64,000 bases of DNA, from positions 124,001 through 188,000 of the forward strand of contig NZ_SLWS01000006.1 of NCBI RefSeq assembly GCF_004345645.1, in the 5' to 3' direction. The position numbers and the translations under genes were made by a program. Below are positions 42,663-51,454 of the stretch, in pieces. The notes under the pieces were generated by a model that was given only the letters and a program-made list of their open reading frames with translations, was not told the origin of the DNA and did no database searches. This DNA is from Actinocrispum wychmicini. Lineage in GTDB: Bacteria; Actinomycetota; Actinomycetes; Mycobacteriales; Pseudonocardiaceae. Numbering within the stretch: the stretch's first letter is position 1; every line of letters starts with the position of its first letter.

Positions 42663-44630
42663 TCAGATCAGGGCAAGGAAGAAGGAACCATTGGGCGCGC
42701 CGAGCCCGGTGACGTTGTCGTAGCCGCGCGTGGTGTGGATGGTCAGTTCGGACGTGTCGAACACACGGGCGGTGGTGTTGAAGCCGCCGCTCGGGTCCAG
42801 CCCGTTCTTGTAGTCCACCCGCACGACGCCGCTGTCGACGTGCTTCACGTCGGTCACCGCGAAGGTGTGCGACGTGAACTTGTACAGCACCGGGTTGATG
42901 AAGCCGTGGTGGAACCCACGCAGCTGGTCGGCCACGGCGACCTCACCGGCGAGCAACGGCGACGACAGGCTCGTGCCGCCGATCCGGTACTGGTCGTAGT
43001 GCGCACCCTCGGGGAACGTCTGGGTGATGCCGATCAGCATGCCGGTGTTCGGGTCGCCGACCATGGAGATGTCCGGCACGACCCGGCCGCGGGCGTTCCC
43101 GGTCTGGTTCTGCCTGGCCAGCGCGTCCGGCACGACACCCCGCTGGTAGAACGGCTCGGCGAAGAGCCGGCTGGTGGAGCCTCCCGAGCCGTACAGGTAT
43201 GTCGGGGCGCCCCACGTGCCGTCGGCGAGCACGCTGCGATCGGTCTCCCAACCGGTCTCCACGACCTTGCGGCCGTCCCTGCCGATGCCGAGGCTGGTGC
43301 CGCCGACCGCGGTCACCCACGGGCTGGACGCGGAGAAGTCGGGCGACGGCTGCGGCAGCCGGAACGACTCGTCGCCGTTGTCACCGGACGAGAAGTACAC
43401 GCCGATGCCCTCGATCGCGGCGTGGATCGCGATCCGCTCGAAGATCCCGACCTCGTCGGCGGGGATGTCCTCGCCCGTGTTGCCGTACGAGTTGGACACG
43501 ATGTCCGCCTCGTGCCGGGCGATGATCCTGTTCAGCGCCTTGTCCAGGGACAGGTCCTGGCAGTCCGCGCCACCGACGTAGAAGATGTTCGCGCCCGGGG
43601 CCATGGCGTGCACGGCCTCGACGTCCAGCGACTGCTCGCCGTACCACCCGGCCGCGTCACACACGTCCGGGTCTTCCTGGCCCGGGGTGGGCGGGTAGAC
43701 GAACTGCCGGAACTGCGACGGCCGCAGCGGGTGCGCCGGGTCGTTGCGCTTGGCGTACTCGGCGGCGTCCGCGAACAGCGTCGGCGACGCGAACGCGTCC
43801 ACGATGCCGACCGTCACGCCACGACCGTCGATGCCGTGGGTGGCAAGACCGTCCAGGCCGTACGCCGAACGCAGCTGGCCCGGCTTGTAGCCGCACGGCG
43901 CGTACGGCAGGTGCTGGCCGTTGAACACCGGGTCGGTGATGTCGGTCTTCTCCGCCCAGAACGAGCTGCACGGCGGGGCGTTGCGGAACCCGGCGGGCGG
44001 CGGCACGGCCGTGGGCGCCGCGAGCGACTGGCTCTGCGCGGCGTTGATCTCGTCCCGTCCGCCGACGTGCTTCGGGGTCATCAGGGACATCGCGTTGTCC
44101 ACGCCAATCACGCCGGCGACGACCGACGACACCGAAGCCGGCACCGACAGGTCGGTGTCGGACGCCCGCAGGGTCTTGCCCTGGACCTTGTACTTGCCGA
44201 GGTGCACGCCGAACGCGCGCTGCGTCTGGTCGATCGTGCCGGTCGCCTCGACGTACGCGTTGTTGGCCGGCACCTCGCCGACGCTGAAGCCGCCGCCGGC
44301 CAGCCAGTCGCTGACCTGTTTGACCGCGCCCGACGTGGGCGCGTACCGGGCGAGCACCTGGGCAGGAGTCAGGTACTGCCGGTAGGACGGGCTGTCCGGG
44401 TCGGACACGGCCTGAGCGGTGGCCTCCGCGCCCTGCTGGTCCCGTGGGGCCAGGTACACCCGGAACGACAGGCGGTCGCCCGCCGGACTGTCGGCCACTT
44501 TGGACTGCGGCTGCGCCCACTGCGGATGTGACTGCGGTATCACCGATCTACCGGACGGCGCCGCGGTGGCGGGCACGGCCGCCGCGCTCATCGCCACCAA
44601 GGCGACGGAGAGCGCAAGAGTCTTACGCAC
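42663..44630 (-). CDS. Secreted S53 (sedolisin/kumamolisin-like) serine-carboxyl peptidase
   Basis: 655 residues. A signal peptide (1-24, ending ATAAP), an activation prodomain (about 40-190: RLSFRVYLAPRDQQGAEA, SPSYRQYLTPAQVLARYAP) and the catalytic domain. Active-site residues are visible: Glu and Asp in EQSLDVEAVHAMAPGANI, oxyanion Asp in SSGDNGD and nucleophile Ser in GGTSLSSPLLAGE. The C-terminal calcium site region contains VTGLGAPNG. The family works extracellularly at acidic pH after autocleavage of the prodomain. GTG at 44630 is chosen so that the signal peptide begins MRKTLALSVALV; a longer frame adds 13 codons. Confidence 0.93.
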   Translation of the reverse strand: MRKTLALSVALVAMSAAAVPATAAPSGRSVIPQSHPQWAQPQSKVADSPAGDRLSFRVYLAPRDQQGAEATAQAVSDPDSPSYRQYLTPAQVLARYAPTSGAVKQVSDWLAGGGFSVGEVPANNAYVEATGTIDQTQRAFGVHLGKYKVQGKTLRASDTDLSVPASVSSVVAGVIGVDNAMSLMTPKHVGGRDEINAAQSQSLAAPTAVPPPAGFRNAPPCSSFWAEKTDITDPVFNGQHLPYAPCGYKPGQLRSAYGLDGLATHGIDGRGVTVGIVDAFASPTLFADAAEYAKRNDPAHPLRPSQFRQFVYPPTPGQEDPDVCDAAGWYGEQSLDVEAVHAMAPGANIFYVGGADCQDLSLDKALNRIIARHEADIVSNSYGNTGEDIPADEVGIFERIAIHAAIEGIGVYFSSGDNGDESFRLPQPSPDFSASSPWVTAVGGTSLGIGRDGRKVVETGWETDRSVLADGTWGAPTYLYGSGGSTSRLFAEPFYQRGVVPDALARQNQTGNARGRVVPDISMVGDPNTGMLIGITQTFPEGAHYDQYRIGGTSLSSPLLAGEVAVADQLRGFHHGFINPVLYKFTSHTFAVTDVKHVDSGVVRVDYKNGLDPSGGFNTTARVFDTSELTIHTTRGYDNVTGLGAPNGSFFLALI

Positions 44631-44775
44631 GACTGGATTCCCCTTCCTGAAGCCCTCGCAAGGAATCACTTGCGGTGGCGAAGATATGCCAGTCGGTACG
44701 CACTGGGAAGGTCGGACGTCACATCGTCCAATTTGTTACTCAGGTATTCCAAAGAACGAGTAAAGCGTTTCCAGA

Positions 44776-45420
44776 TCACAGATTACGAAGTCCACTCAGG
44801 ACTCGTTCCATCATCGCCAGGTCGGGCTCATAGCCCGCTGAGGTGTCGGTCCTGTGCACGATGACCATACCCGCCGAGGCCATGTCGCCCAGCACGATCC
44901 GGGCGACTCCCAACGGCATCGACAGCAACGCGGCCACCTCGGCCACCGACCGGGTCATCTGGCACAGGTCCGTCACCGCCCGGTGGTCGACCGTCATCCG
45001 CGACCCGAGCCGCTGCAGGGTCGCCCGGTTGGTCGAGATCAACGCCTCCATCGGCAGGTCGTACGCGGTTTCGGTACGGCCGCCGGTCCAGGCGTACGGA
45101 CGGACGATCGAGCGCGAGCGATCCACTTCGACCCATTCGGGTGCTGGCGGCTCCGCGGGCTCGGCCGGCTCCGGAACCACCGACACCGGCGGATGATCGG
45201 GAAGAGCGGACCCGAACCTGGCACCGGTCCGGCCGATCCCTGGTCTCGCCGTGGCCACGGCGGGCTCACCCCACTCCTCCTCTGCGCGTCCCGGATTAGA
45301 GGACACGTGGCCGAAGCGCGCTCCCGTACGCCCGACCGCAGTCTTGTCGCGCCGGTCAGAATCCGCCACGTCCACATCTCCCGCGCCGGTTCCATCTGGA
45401 CCATCTGTAGAGGAGGCCAA
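44776..45420 (-). CDS. DUF742 protein with duplicated GRTGARFG motif (orphan CvnC-like)
   Basis: 214 residues. The C-terminal 110 residues are a DUF742 domain (VRPYAWTGGRTE, LISTNRATLQRLGSRMTVDHRAVTDLC, SVAEVAALLSMPLGVARIVLGDMASAGMVIVH), the CvnC part of actinobacterial conservons, which combine a kinase-like CvnA, roadblock CvnB and GTPase CvnD. None of those partners is adjacent. The N-terminal half is disordered and holds GRTGARFG twice (residues 30-37 and 63-70), perhaps a docking motif. TTG start; GTG at codon 18 with GGGAG upstream is an alternative. Confidence 0.87.
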   Translation of the reverse strand: MASSTDGPDGTGAGDVDVADSDRRDKTAVGRTGARFGHVSSNPGRAEEEWGEPAVATARPGIGRTGARFGSALPDHPPVSVVPEPAEPAEPPAPEWVEVDRSRSIVRPYAWTGGRTETAYDLPMEALISTNRATLQRLGSRMTVDHRAVTDLCQMTRSVAEVAALLSMPLGVARIVLGDMASAGMVIVHRTDTSAGYEPDLAMMERVLSGLRNL

Positions 45421-45477
45421 AACGTTAACCAGCCGCGGCCCGGCATGGGTAACACCGGCGTTTCAGCACTGTTTTAT

Positions 45478-45504
45478 CCCAGTTTCGAAGAAACAGAAAC
45501 TGGG
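45478..45504. terminator. Palindrome after dinB
   Basis: Nine-base perfect arms (45478-45486 and 45496-45504) with a 9-base A-rich loop, 33 bases after the dinB stop on the minus strand; the minus strand continues with ATAAAACAG. Probable terminator. Confidence 0.6.
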
Positions 45505-45536
45505 CCGATGGAGTGATTAATACGATGGTGTACCGG

Positions 45537-46808
45537 TCAGCGGGGTTTGGGCTCGGTTTCGCCGGACCGCTCCGGGGCCGCCGCGAGGAGCGAGGCCGGC
45601 CGGATCGCGCCGAGGCCGAACTTGGCCCGCGCCCGGTCCGCCGCCTGGTCGGCCTCCCGCCAGCCGCTGTCCGGACGGTCCAGCAGCAGCTGCTCGGCGC
45701 CGTCCCGGTCGAGCTGCTCGACCCGCACGCCGATCAGCCGGACCGCGCCCGGCGGCGTCTGCTCCGCCAGCAACTGGCTGGCGACCTGGTAGATCTCCCT
45801 GGTCACGTCGGTGGCCACGAGCAGGGTCTTCGACCGGGTGATCGTGGTGAAGTCCGCGAACCTGACCTTGATCGACACGGTCCGGCCGCGCAGCCCGCGC
45901 CGGCGCAGCGTGGCCGCGGTCTTCTCGGACAGCCGCAGCAGCTCCCTGGTCAGGATCGCCCGGTCGAAATGATCGACCTCGAACGTCTCCTCGGCGCCGA
46001 TCGACTTCTCCACCGATTCCGGAATCACCGCGCGGTCGTCGTATCCGTGCGCCAGCGGGTGCAGATGCTCGGCCAAGGCGTTGCCGATGATCCGTTTCAA
46101 CCTCGGCAACGGCGCCGCCGCCACATCCGCGACCTTCTCCAGCCCGACGTCGTGCAGCCGCTCGGCGGTGCGCTTGCCCACCCCCCACAGCGCCGACACC
46201 GGCAGCGGATGCAGGAAGTCCAGCACCTGGCCCTTGGGCACGACGAGCATCCCGTCCGGCTTGCACAGGCCGGACGCCAGCTTGGCCACGAACTTCGTCG
46301 GCGCCACCCCGACCGAGCAGGTGATCCCGTGCTCGGCCTCGACCCGCTGCCGGATCAGCCGCCCGACCCCGGCCGGCGACTGCGCCAACCGCCGCAACGC
46401 CCCGGCGACATCCAGGAACGCCTCGTCCAGGCTCAGCGGCTCGACCAACGGGGTGACCGACCGGAAGATCGCCAGCACCCCCGCGGACACCTCCTGGTAG
46501 AGCCCGAACGTCGGCGGGATGTACACCGCGTCCGGGCACAGCCGCCGGGCCGTGGCCGTCGGCATCGCCGACCGCACCCCGTACTTGCGCGCGATGTAGT
46601 TGGCCGACGACACCACCCCGCGCACACCGACCCCGCCCACGACCACCGGCCTGTCCCGCAACTCCGGCCGCTCCCGGATCTCCACGGACGCGTAGAAGGC
46701 GTCCATGTCGACGTGCAGCACCGAGCAGCCGGTGTCGTCCGGCCACTGCCCGTCCCGCGCCAGGAACCGGTCCACCAACCCGCCCGGCAGGTCCCCACTG
46801 CGTCCCAT
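45537..46808 (-). CDS. dinB: DNA polymerase IV
   Basis: 423 residues of a Y-family translesion polymerase. VLHVDMDAFYASVEIRERPEL binds the metal, PLSLDEAFLDVAG carries the catalytic Asp-Glu pair, and CSVGVAPTKFVAKLASGLCKPDG and the helix-hairpin-helix ALWGVGKRTAERL follow. A little-finger domain follows from about residue 265. The final residues have no clear beta-clamp motif. ATG at 46808 is preferred over an upstream GTG/ATG extension of 24 unconserved codons. Confidence 0.94.
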   Translation of the reverse strand: MGRSGDLPGGLVDRFLARDGQWPDDTGCSVLHVDMDAFYASVEIRERPELRDRPVVVGGVGVRGVVSSANYIARKYGVRSAMPTATARRLCPDAVYIPPTFGLYQEVSAGVLAIFRSVTPLVEPLSLDEAFLDVAGALRRLAQSPAGVGRLIRQRVEAEHGITCSVGVAPTKFVAKLASGLCKPDGMLVVPKGQVLDFLHPLPVSALWGVGKRTAERLHDVGLEKVADVAAAPLPRLKRIIGNALAEHLHPLAHGYDDRAVIPESVEKSIGAEETFEVDHFDRAILTRELLRLSEKTAATLRRRGLRGRTVSIKVRFADFTTITRSKTLLVATDVTREIYQVASQLLAEQTPPGAVRLIGVRVEQLDRDGAEQLLLDRPDSGWREADQAADRARAKFGLGAIRPASLLAAAPERSGETEPKPR

Positions 46809-47007
46809 TGTCCTCGCTTCGCTCGGACGGCTTGGCCGCCTCAAGCCGACCATTTCCACCCCGCACCACGCAACCGACATCTTCGCTCAGGGCTGGCCAC
46901 CGCCGTGCCTGGGGCGATGTCGGGCGTGTTGCGGGGCGTAAATGATCGGCGCGGCCAAGCAGGGCGCTTCACGTCCGTCAGCACTTCATGTCCCTTATGG
47001 TCATGGC

Positions 47008-47358
47008 GTGACGCGTTGGCCCAGGAGTGTCTACGAGGTCGGGAACGAACCCGACCCGAGGTTCACGCTCGCCAACGAACGGACCTTCCTGGCCTGGCTC
47101 CGGACGTCGCTGGCGTTGATGGCTGGTGGTGTGGGTGTCGCGGCCCTGACACCTGGCGGGCGGGTCCTGCAGCTCGTGGTCGCCATCGTGCTCCTGCTCA
47201 CCGGGATCGCGTGCAGCCTGGCCGCGTTCCAGCACTGGATCGCGTGTGAGCGGGCGATGCGCTTGGGACAGCCGCTGCCGTCGCCATGGATGGCCGTGGT
47301 GCTCGGGATCGGGCTCGCGGTCACCGGTGTCCTCGCGTGCGTCCTGGTGATCGTTTGA
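47008..47358 (+). CDS. DUF202 (YidH) family membrane protein
   Basis: 116 residues. The DUF202 signature NERTFLAWLRTSLALMAGGVG is near residue 30, followed by three hydrophobic helices. GTG at 47008 is used; an upstream extension would add 22 unconserved residues. Function unknown. Its stop overlaps the start of a second DUF202 gene. Confidence 0.88.
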   Translation: MTRWPRSVYEVGNEPDPRFTLANERTFLAWLRTSLALMAGGVGVAALTPGGRVLQLVVAIVLLLTGIACSLAAFQHWIACERAMRLGQPLPSPWMAVVLGIGLAVTGVLACVLVIV

Positions 47359-47681
47359 GCCGCCCACCGTGGGACACCGGTCTCCAGATCGAACGGACCG
47401 CCTTGGCGTGGCTACGTACCTGCGTGGCTCCGGTCGCGGTCTCGTTGGTCACGTTCAGGCTTGTCGCGCGCGACAGCATGCAGCTCGCGCTCGTCCTGCT
47501 CGTCGTGGTTGTAGTGCTCGGGTTGAGCGTGGGCACGCTGGCGTGGCGGCGTTACCGCACGAGCGACGACCGTCTCGTCGACGGCAAGCCGTTGCCCGGC
47601 GGAGTGCTCCCGGCCTTGTTGACGGCCATGACCGTCCTCACCGGACTTCTCGGGCTGACCTTCGTGCTGCTGGGACGTTAA
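47355..47681 (+). CDS. Second DUF202 family membrane protein
   Basis: 108 residues, TTG start overlapping the previous stop (TTGA). IERTALAWLRTCVAPVAVS is the DUF202 motif in shorter form, followed by three membrane helices (about 25-44, 48-66, 85-105). The two tandem proteins probably form a heteromeric complex; pairs of this kind are common in actinobacteria. Convergent with, and 4 bases overlapping, the methyltransferase gene. Confidence 0.87.
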   Translation: MSRPPWDTGLQIERTALAWLRTCVAPVAVSLVTFRLVARDSMQLALVLLVVVVVLGLSVGTLAWRRYRTSDDRLVDGKPLPGGVLPALLTAMTVLTGLLGLTFVLLGR

Positions 47682-48388
47682 CGGCGGCCGAGCGCGTGCA
47701 GCCGGGCGGCGATGTCCCGCAGCGGCGGGGTCGTGGCGGCGGACAGCTCCAGTTGGGCCAACGCGTCCGCGGCACCCGGGTTGCCCTCCAGCACCGCGCC
47801 GGGCACGAGGTCGGTGACCACACCGTGCCCCTGCACCAGTTCGACGGTCAGGCCGCCGTCGACGAGCAGCCGGGTCAGGCCGGGCACGTCGAACCGGCGC
47901 GACAGCGACTCCTCCGGCAGCTGACCGGCCGGGTCGTCCAGCAGCCGGCGGGCGTCCACGAGACGGCCGGTAATCGCGCGGTACATGACCGCCGCGTACC
48001 GGTTCGCGACCAGAACCGACACCAGGCCGCCGGGCGCGGCCGCCTCGGCCATGGCTGACACCGTCGTCTTGGGATCGTCCACGACCTCCAGCACGCCATG
48101 CCCCAGCACGAGGTCGAACGAGCCGCCCGGGACCACCTGGGCGAGCGCGTCACTGTCGCCCTGCAGGGCGGTGATCTGCTCGAGCACCCCGGCGTCCTGG
48201 GCACGGCGATGCAACGTGGCCAACGCGTTCGGGCTGGTGTCCACCACGGTCACCGCGCAGCCGGCCACAGCCAGCGGCACGGCCCACACGCCGCTGCCGC
48301 CGCCGACGTCCAGCACACGCGGCGGGCGGTGCTCACGAACGGCGGCCAGTTCGGCGTTCAGCGCGCGGCGCACAGCATCTGGTCGCAT
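47678..48388 (-). CDS. SAM-dependent methyltransferase (class I)
   Basis: 236 residues. Motif I is VLDVGGGSGVWAVPLA, motif II VTVVDTSPNALATL, then GDSDAL and the post-I block FDLVLGHGVLEVVDDP, and a C-terminal extension. The fold resembles SmtA/CmoM-type tRNA methyltransferases, but the substrate cannot be assigned. It is divergent from the ParA-like gene with a 71-base gap. Confidence 0.87.
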   Translation of the reverse strand: MRPDAVRRALNAELAAVREHRPPRVLDVGGGSGVWAVPLAVAGCAVTVVDTSPNALATLHRRAQDAGVLEQITALQGDSDALAQVVPGGSFDLVLGHGVLEVVDDPKTTVSAMAEAAAPGGLVSVLVANRYAAVMYRAITGRLVDARRLLDDPAGQLPEESLSRRFDVPGLTRLLVDGGLTVELVQGHGVVTDLVPGAVLEGNPGAADALAQLELSAATTPPLRDIAARLHALGRR

Positions 48389-48459
48389 GTCTCAACAGCC
48401 TAAACGTGAGGTGGGCGGGACCCGAGACGGGGATTGCCGCCAGACCGTACGCTTCCTGG

Positions 48460-49308
48460 GTGCAGACGGTCGCGGTGCTCAGCCTCAAGGGTGGTGTCGG
48501 CAAGACGACGGTGGTGCTCGGCCTGGCTTCGGCGGCGTTGCGGCGTGGCGCGCGGACCCTGGTGGTCGACCTGGACCCACAGTGCAACGCGACCGCGACG
48601 CTCGACCCCGAAGAGACCGAGATGACCCTGGCGAACGTGCTGGAGAGCCCCCGGCTCCCCGTGGTCCAGGCGGCGATCACCACCAGCTCGTGGGGCGAGG
48701 GGGTGGACGTGCTGGTCGGCTCCGAGGACGTGGAGGAGCTCAACCACCCCAACCCGGGCGCCCGGCGGCTGGGCAACCTCGGCCGCGCCCTGCAGGAGGT
48801 CAACCACTTCATCGAAGAGGGCGAACTGCCGTACGAGCTGGTCCTGCTGGACTGCCCGCCGTCGCTCGGCCGGCTGACCCGGTCGGCGTTGGTCGCCGCG
48901 GGCGGCGCGCTCCTGGTCACCGAGCCGACCCTGTACGCGGTCTCCGGTGCGCAACGCGCGTTCGACGCGATCTCCGAGACACGGGAGCAGTACAACGAGG
49001 GCCTGGCGACGCTGGGTGTGGTGGTGAACCGGGTGCGGCCCCGTTCGTACGAGCACCAGTTCCGGATCCAGGAGCTACGCGAGCACTTCGGTTCGCTCGT
49101 CATGCCGGTGGCCCTGCCGGACCGGCTGGCCGTGCAGCAGGCCCAGGGCGCGTGCATGCCGATCCACCAGTGGGGCACGCCGGGAGCCCGTGAGGTCGCG
49201 CTGGCGTTCAACCTGGTGCTGGCGCGGGTGCTGCGATCGGGCCGGCGCGGGCGGCACCACGAGTTCGCCTGGCCAGAGAGCGACGACGACGAGGCCGCCA
49301 ACACCTGA
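48460..49308 (+). CDS. ParA-family ATPase
   Basis: 282 residues from GTG. A deviant Walker A (SLKGGVGKTTVVLGLASA) at the N-terminus, TLVVDLDPQCNATATL (Walker A') and ELVLLDCPPSLGRLTRSAL (Walker B) place it in the Soj/MipZ group. No ParB or parS lies nearby, so it is an orphan that may position a cytoplasmic cargo rather than the chromosome origin. Its stop overlaps the glycosylase start (TGATG). Confidence 0.92.
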   Translation: MQTVAVLSLKGGVGKTTVVLGLASAALRRGARTLVVDLDPQCNATATLDPEETEMTLANVLESPRLPVVQAAITTSSWGEGVDVLVGSEDVEELNHPNPGARRLGNLGRALQEVNHFIEEGELPYELVLLDCPPSLGRLTRSALVAAGGALLVTEPTLYAVSGAQRAFDAISETREQYNEGLATLGVVVNRVRPRSYEHQFRIQELREHFGSLVMPVALPDRLAVQQAQGACMPIHQWGTPGAREVALAFNLVLARVLRSGRRGRHHEFAWPESDDDEAANT

Positions 49309-50129
49309 TGCCCGAAGGTGACACGGTCTTCCACACCGGCCACGTGCTGAGGCAAGCGCTTGCGGGCCGGGTGCTGAAGCGGGGCGAGCTGCGTCATCCC
49401 CGGCTGTCCACGACCGACCTGGCCGGGCGGACCGTCTCCGGCGTACGGACCTACGGCAAGCACCTGTTCGTACAGTTCGACAACGGCGTGAGCCTGCACA
49501 ACCACCTGCGTATGGACGGCTCGTGGGATGTGCACAGAGCGGGCGGGCGGTGGCGGGCGCCCGCGCATCAGGTGCGGGCGGTGCTGGCCAATGCGGAGTA
49601 CGAGGCGCTCGGGGTCCGTATTCACGATATGGAGTTGTTGCGCACTGACCGTGAGGACAGGCGCGTGGCCCACCTCGGACCGGACCTGCTGGACCCGGAA
49701 TGGTCGGCGGAGCATGCGCGGCGGGCATCGGACGCGCTGGCCGCCCAGCCGGACCGGGAGATCGGCGTCGCCCTGCTGGACCAGACCGTGATGGCCGGTG
49801 TGGGCAACGTCTACAAGGCCGAGGTGTGCTTTCTCCTGGGCGTCTCGCCATGGGCTCCGGTGTCCGAAGTGGACACTGAAACGGCGGTCCGGCTGAGCCG
49901 CGAGCTGTTGTCCCGCAACGCCGCGCGCCTGGACCGGAACACCACCGGCTTCCCCGAACGGCACCGCAAGCTGTGGGTGTACGAGCAGACCCGGCGCGGC
50001 TGCCTCAAGTGCGGCGGCCGGATCAGCGTGGCCGACCAGGGCGCCGGCCTGGAGGTTCGGCGGACCTGGTTCTGCCCGGTCTGCCAGCCGGGACAAAACC
50101 GGTTGTCCGACCACCCGGGAAGCCAATAG
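49308..50129 (+). CDS. Fpg/Nei family DNA glycosylase/AP lyase
   Basis: 273 residues. The mature N-terminus PEGDTVFHTG supplies the catalytic Pro and Glu; MDGSWDVHR, VALLDQTVMAGVGNVYKAEVCFL (helix-two-turn-helix) and a C-terminal zinc finger (RRGCLKCGGRISV ... TWFCPVCQP) complete the family. PEGDTV marks the Nei (endonuclease VIII) side. It excises oxidised pyrimidines. Translationally coupled to the ParA-like gene. Confidence 0.93.
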   Translation: MPEGDTVFHTGHVLRQALAGRVLKRGELRHPRLSTTDLAGRTVSGVRTYGKHLFVQFDNGVSLHNHLRMDGSWDVHRAGGRWRAPAHQVRAVLANAEYEALGVRIHDMELLRTDREDRRVAHLGPDLLDPEWSAEHARRASDALAAQPDREIGVALLDQTVMAGVGNVYKAEVCFLLGVSPWAPVSEVDTETAVRLSRELLSRNAARLDRNTTGFPERHRKLWVYEQTRRGCLKCGGRISVADQGAGLEVRRTWFCPVCQPGQNRLSDHPGSQ

Positions 50130-50143
50130 GTTTCAGGTACACG

Positions 50144-50209
50144 AGAAAGGAGGTGGTCCAAAGTTGTATACCAACAGGACACGTGAGGTGGCTGTCCGTT
50201 AGGACCACC
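50144..50209 (+). promoter_or_regulatory. Leader with 16-base extended Shine-Dalgarno and sequestering hairpin
   Basis: AGAAAGGAGGTGGTCC (50144-50159) is complementary to the whole 3' tail of actinobacterial 16S rRNA, with one G-U wobble. GGTGGTCC (50152-50159) pairs perfectly with GGACCACC (50202-50209), so a hairpin with a 42-base loop can hide part of the ribosome site. Between the arms lies a 12-codon frame. The leader ends about 190 bases before pyrD. Function inferred only. Confidence 0.65.
50164..50202 (+). CDS. Candidate 12-codon leader peptide upstream of pyrD
   Basis: TTG start 10 bases after the core GGAGG, stop TAG whose G begins the 3' arm of the leader hairpin. The peptide would be MYTNRTREVAVR, strongly basic. 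Evidence is the extreme ribosome site and the exact fit between the hairpin arms; there is no sequence homology I can point to. A translating ribosome would melt the hairpin or be stalled in it. Confidence 0.45.
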   Translation: MYTNRTREVAVR

Positions 50210-50398
50210 ACAGGCTTTTGCCGGCTCTCGAACACGGAAGACAACGGCCTCACACCGTTGCCGTGACGCGGGCGGTGGTCGGCGAATCCACAGCAGTCAC
50301 CGGCCCTCGGGGTTTCCAGGAAAGTCCAATCCTGGGCCTTGTGCCCTTCGGCACAGGGAGTCACCCCGGGGGTTGTTCTGTCTCCGCGGCAGGGCAGC
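50210..50398 (+). promoter_or_regulatory. Structured pyrD 5' leader
   Basis: No gene seen. It includes CAACGG/CCGTTG arms (about 50239-50257) and a stable hairpin with a CTTC tetraloop (TGTGCC/GGCAC at 50340-50355) 45 bases before the pyrD start. AGGG lies 4 bases before the ATG. These structures, together with the upstream leader frame, suggest post-transcriptional control of pyrD, but no known pyrimidine element (such as a PyrR anti-terminator) is recognised. Confidence 0.4.
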
Positions 50399-51454
50399 AT
50401 GAGAGCCGTGTACGAGCTGATAAAACGGGGTCTGTTCCGGTTCGGCGGCGGAGACGCCGAGGTGGCCCACCACTGGACCACCGCGATTCTCGCCAGGACC
50501 GGCCCCGCGCTCGCACCGCTGCGCCGCTACTTCCACGTCGACGCGCCCACCACGGTGTTCGGCGTCCGGTTCCCCAACCCGGTCGGGCTGGCTGCGGGCA
50601 TGGACAAGGACGGCACGGCCCTGGCCGCGTGGCCGGCACTGGGTTTCGGACACGTCGAGGTCGGCACGGTCACCGCACTGCCCCAGCCGGGCAACCCGAA
50701 GCCGCGGCTGTTCCGGCTGGTGGACAGCGAAGCCGTGATCAACCGGATGGGCTTCAACAACGCCGGCGCCGAGGCGTTGGCCCGGCGTCTGGCCGGCCGG
50801 AAGCCGTCCGTGCCACTGGGCATCAGCCTGGGCAAGTCGAAGATCGTCCCGCTGACGGAAGCCGTGGACGACTACCGGGCCTCGTTGCGGGCGTTGTACC
50901 CGCACGGCGACTACTTCGCGATCAACGTCAGTTCCCCCAACACGCCTGGTCTACGCGGCCTGCAGGACCGCAAGGCACTCGCCGAACTGGTCGCCGAGTT
51001 GACCCTGGAATGCGCGGCGCTCGCCGAGCGGGACCGTTCGCAGCCTCGGCCGCTGCTGGTGAAGATCGCGCCCGACCTGACCGACGAAGCCATCGGCGAA
51101 GTCCTCGAAGTGTGCGAGGAGCACGGCATCAGCGGCCTGATCGCGACGAACACCACCCTGTCCCGGGACGGCATCGCCGCGCGGGACTTGCGGTTCGCCG
51201 ACGAGGCCGGCGGCCTGAGCGGGCGGCCGTTGACGAAGCGGGCCCGTGAGGTGGTCGAGTTCGTGCACAAGCAGACGGGTGGACGGCTGCCGGTGATCGG
51301 CGTCGGCGGGATCCTCGACGTCGACGACGCGGCCCGGATGTTCGACGCGGGCGCCAGCCTGGTCCAGATCTACACCGGCTTCATCTACCGCGGACCGGGT
51401 CTCGTCCGGCGGATCAGTCGATACCGTAAGGATTCACCAGTGAGTCCGGGCTGA
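50399..51454 (+). CDS. pyrD: Dihydroorotate dehydrogenase (quinone), class 2
   Basis: 351 residues. The N-terminal helix (MRAVYELIKRGLFRFGG...) binds the membrane, which marks the class 2 quinone-dependent enzyme. FGVRFPNPVGLAAGMDKDG, FGHVEVGTVTALPQPGN, NRMGFNNAG, INVSSPNTPGLRGLQ (with the catalytic Ser block) and SGRPLTKRAREVV follow; GVGGILDVDDAARMFDAGASLVQIYTGF binds the FMN phosphate. It oxidises dihydroorotate in UMP synthesis. The last 41 bases overlap the convergent Uma2 gene. Confidence 0.95.
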   Translation: MRAVYELIKRGLFRFGGGDAEVAHHWTTAILARTGPALAPLRRYFHVDAPTTVFGVRFPNPVGLAAGMDKDGTALAAWPALGFGHVEVGTVTALPQPGNPKPRLFRLVDSEAVINRMGFNNAGAEALARRLAGRKPSVPLGISLGKSKIVPLTEAVDDYRASLRALYPHGDYFAINVSSPNTPGLRGLQDRKALAELVAELTLECAALAERDRSQPRPLLVKIAPDLTDEAIGEVLEVCEEHGISGLIATNTTLSRDGIAARDLRFADEAGGLSGRPLTKRAREVVEFVHKQTGGRLPVIGVGGILDVDDAARMFDAGASLVQIYTGFIYRGPGLVRRISRYRKDSPVSPG

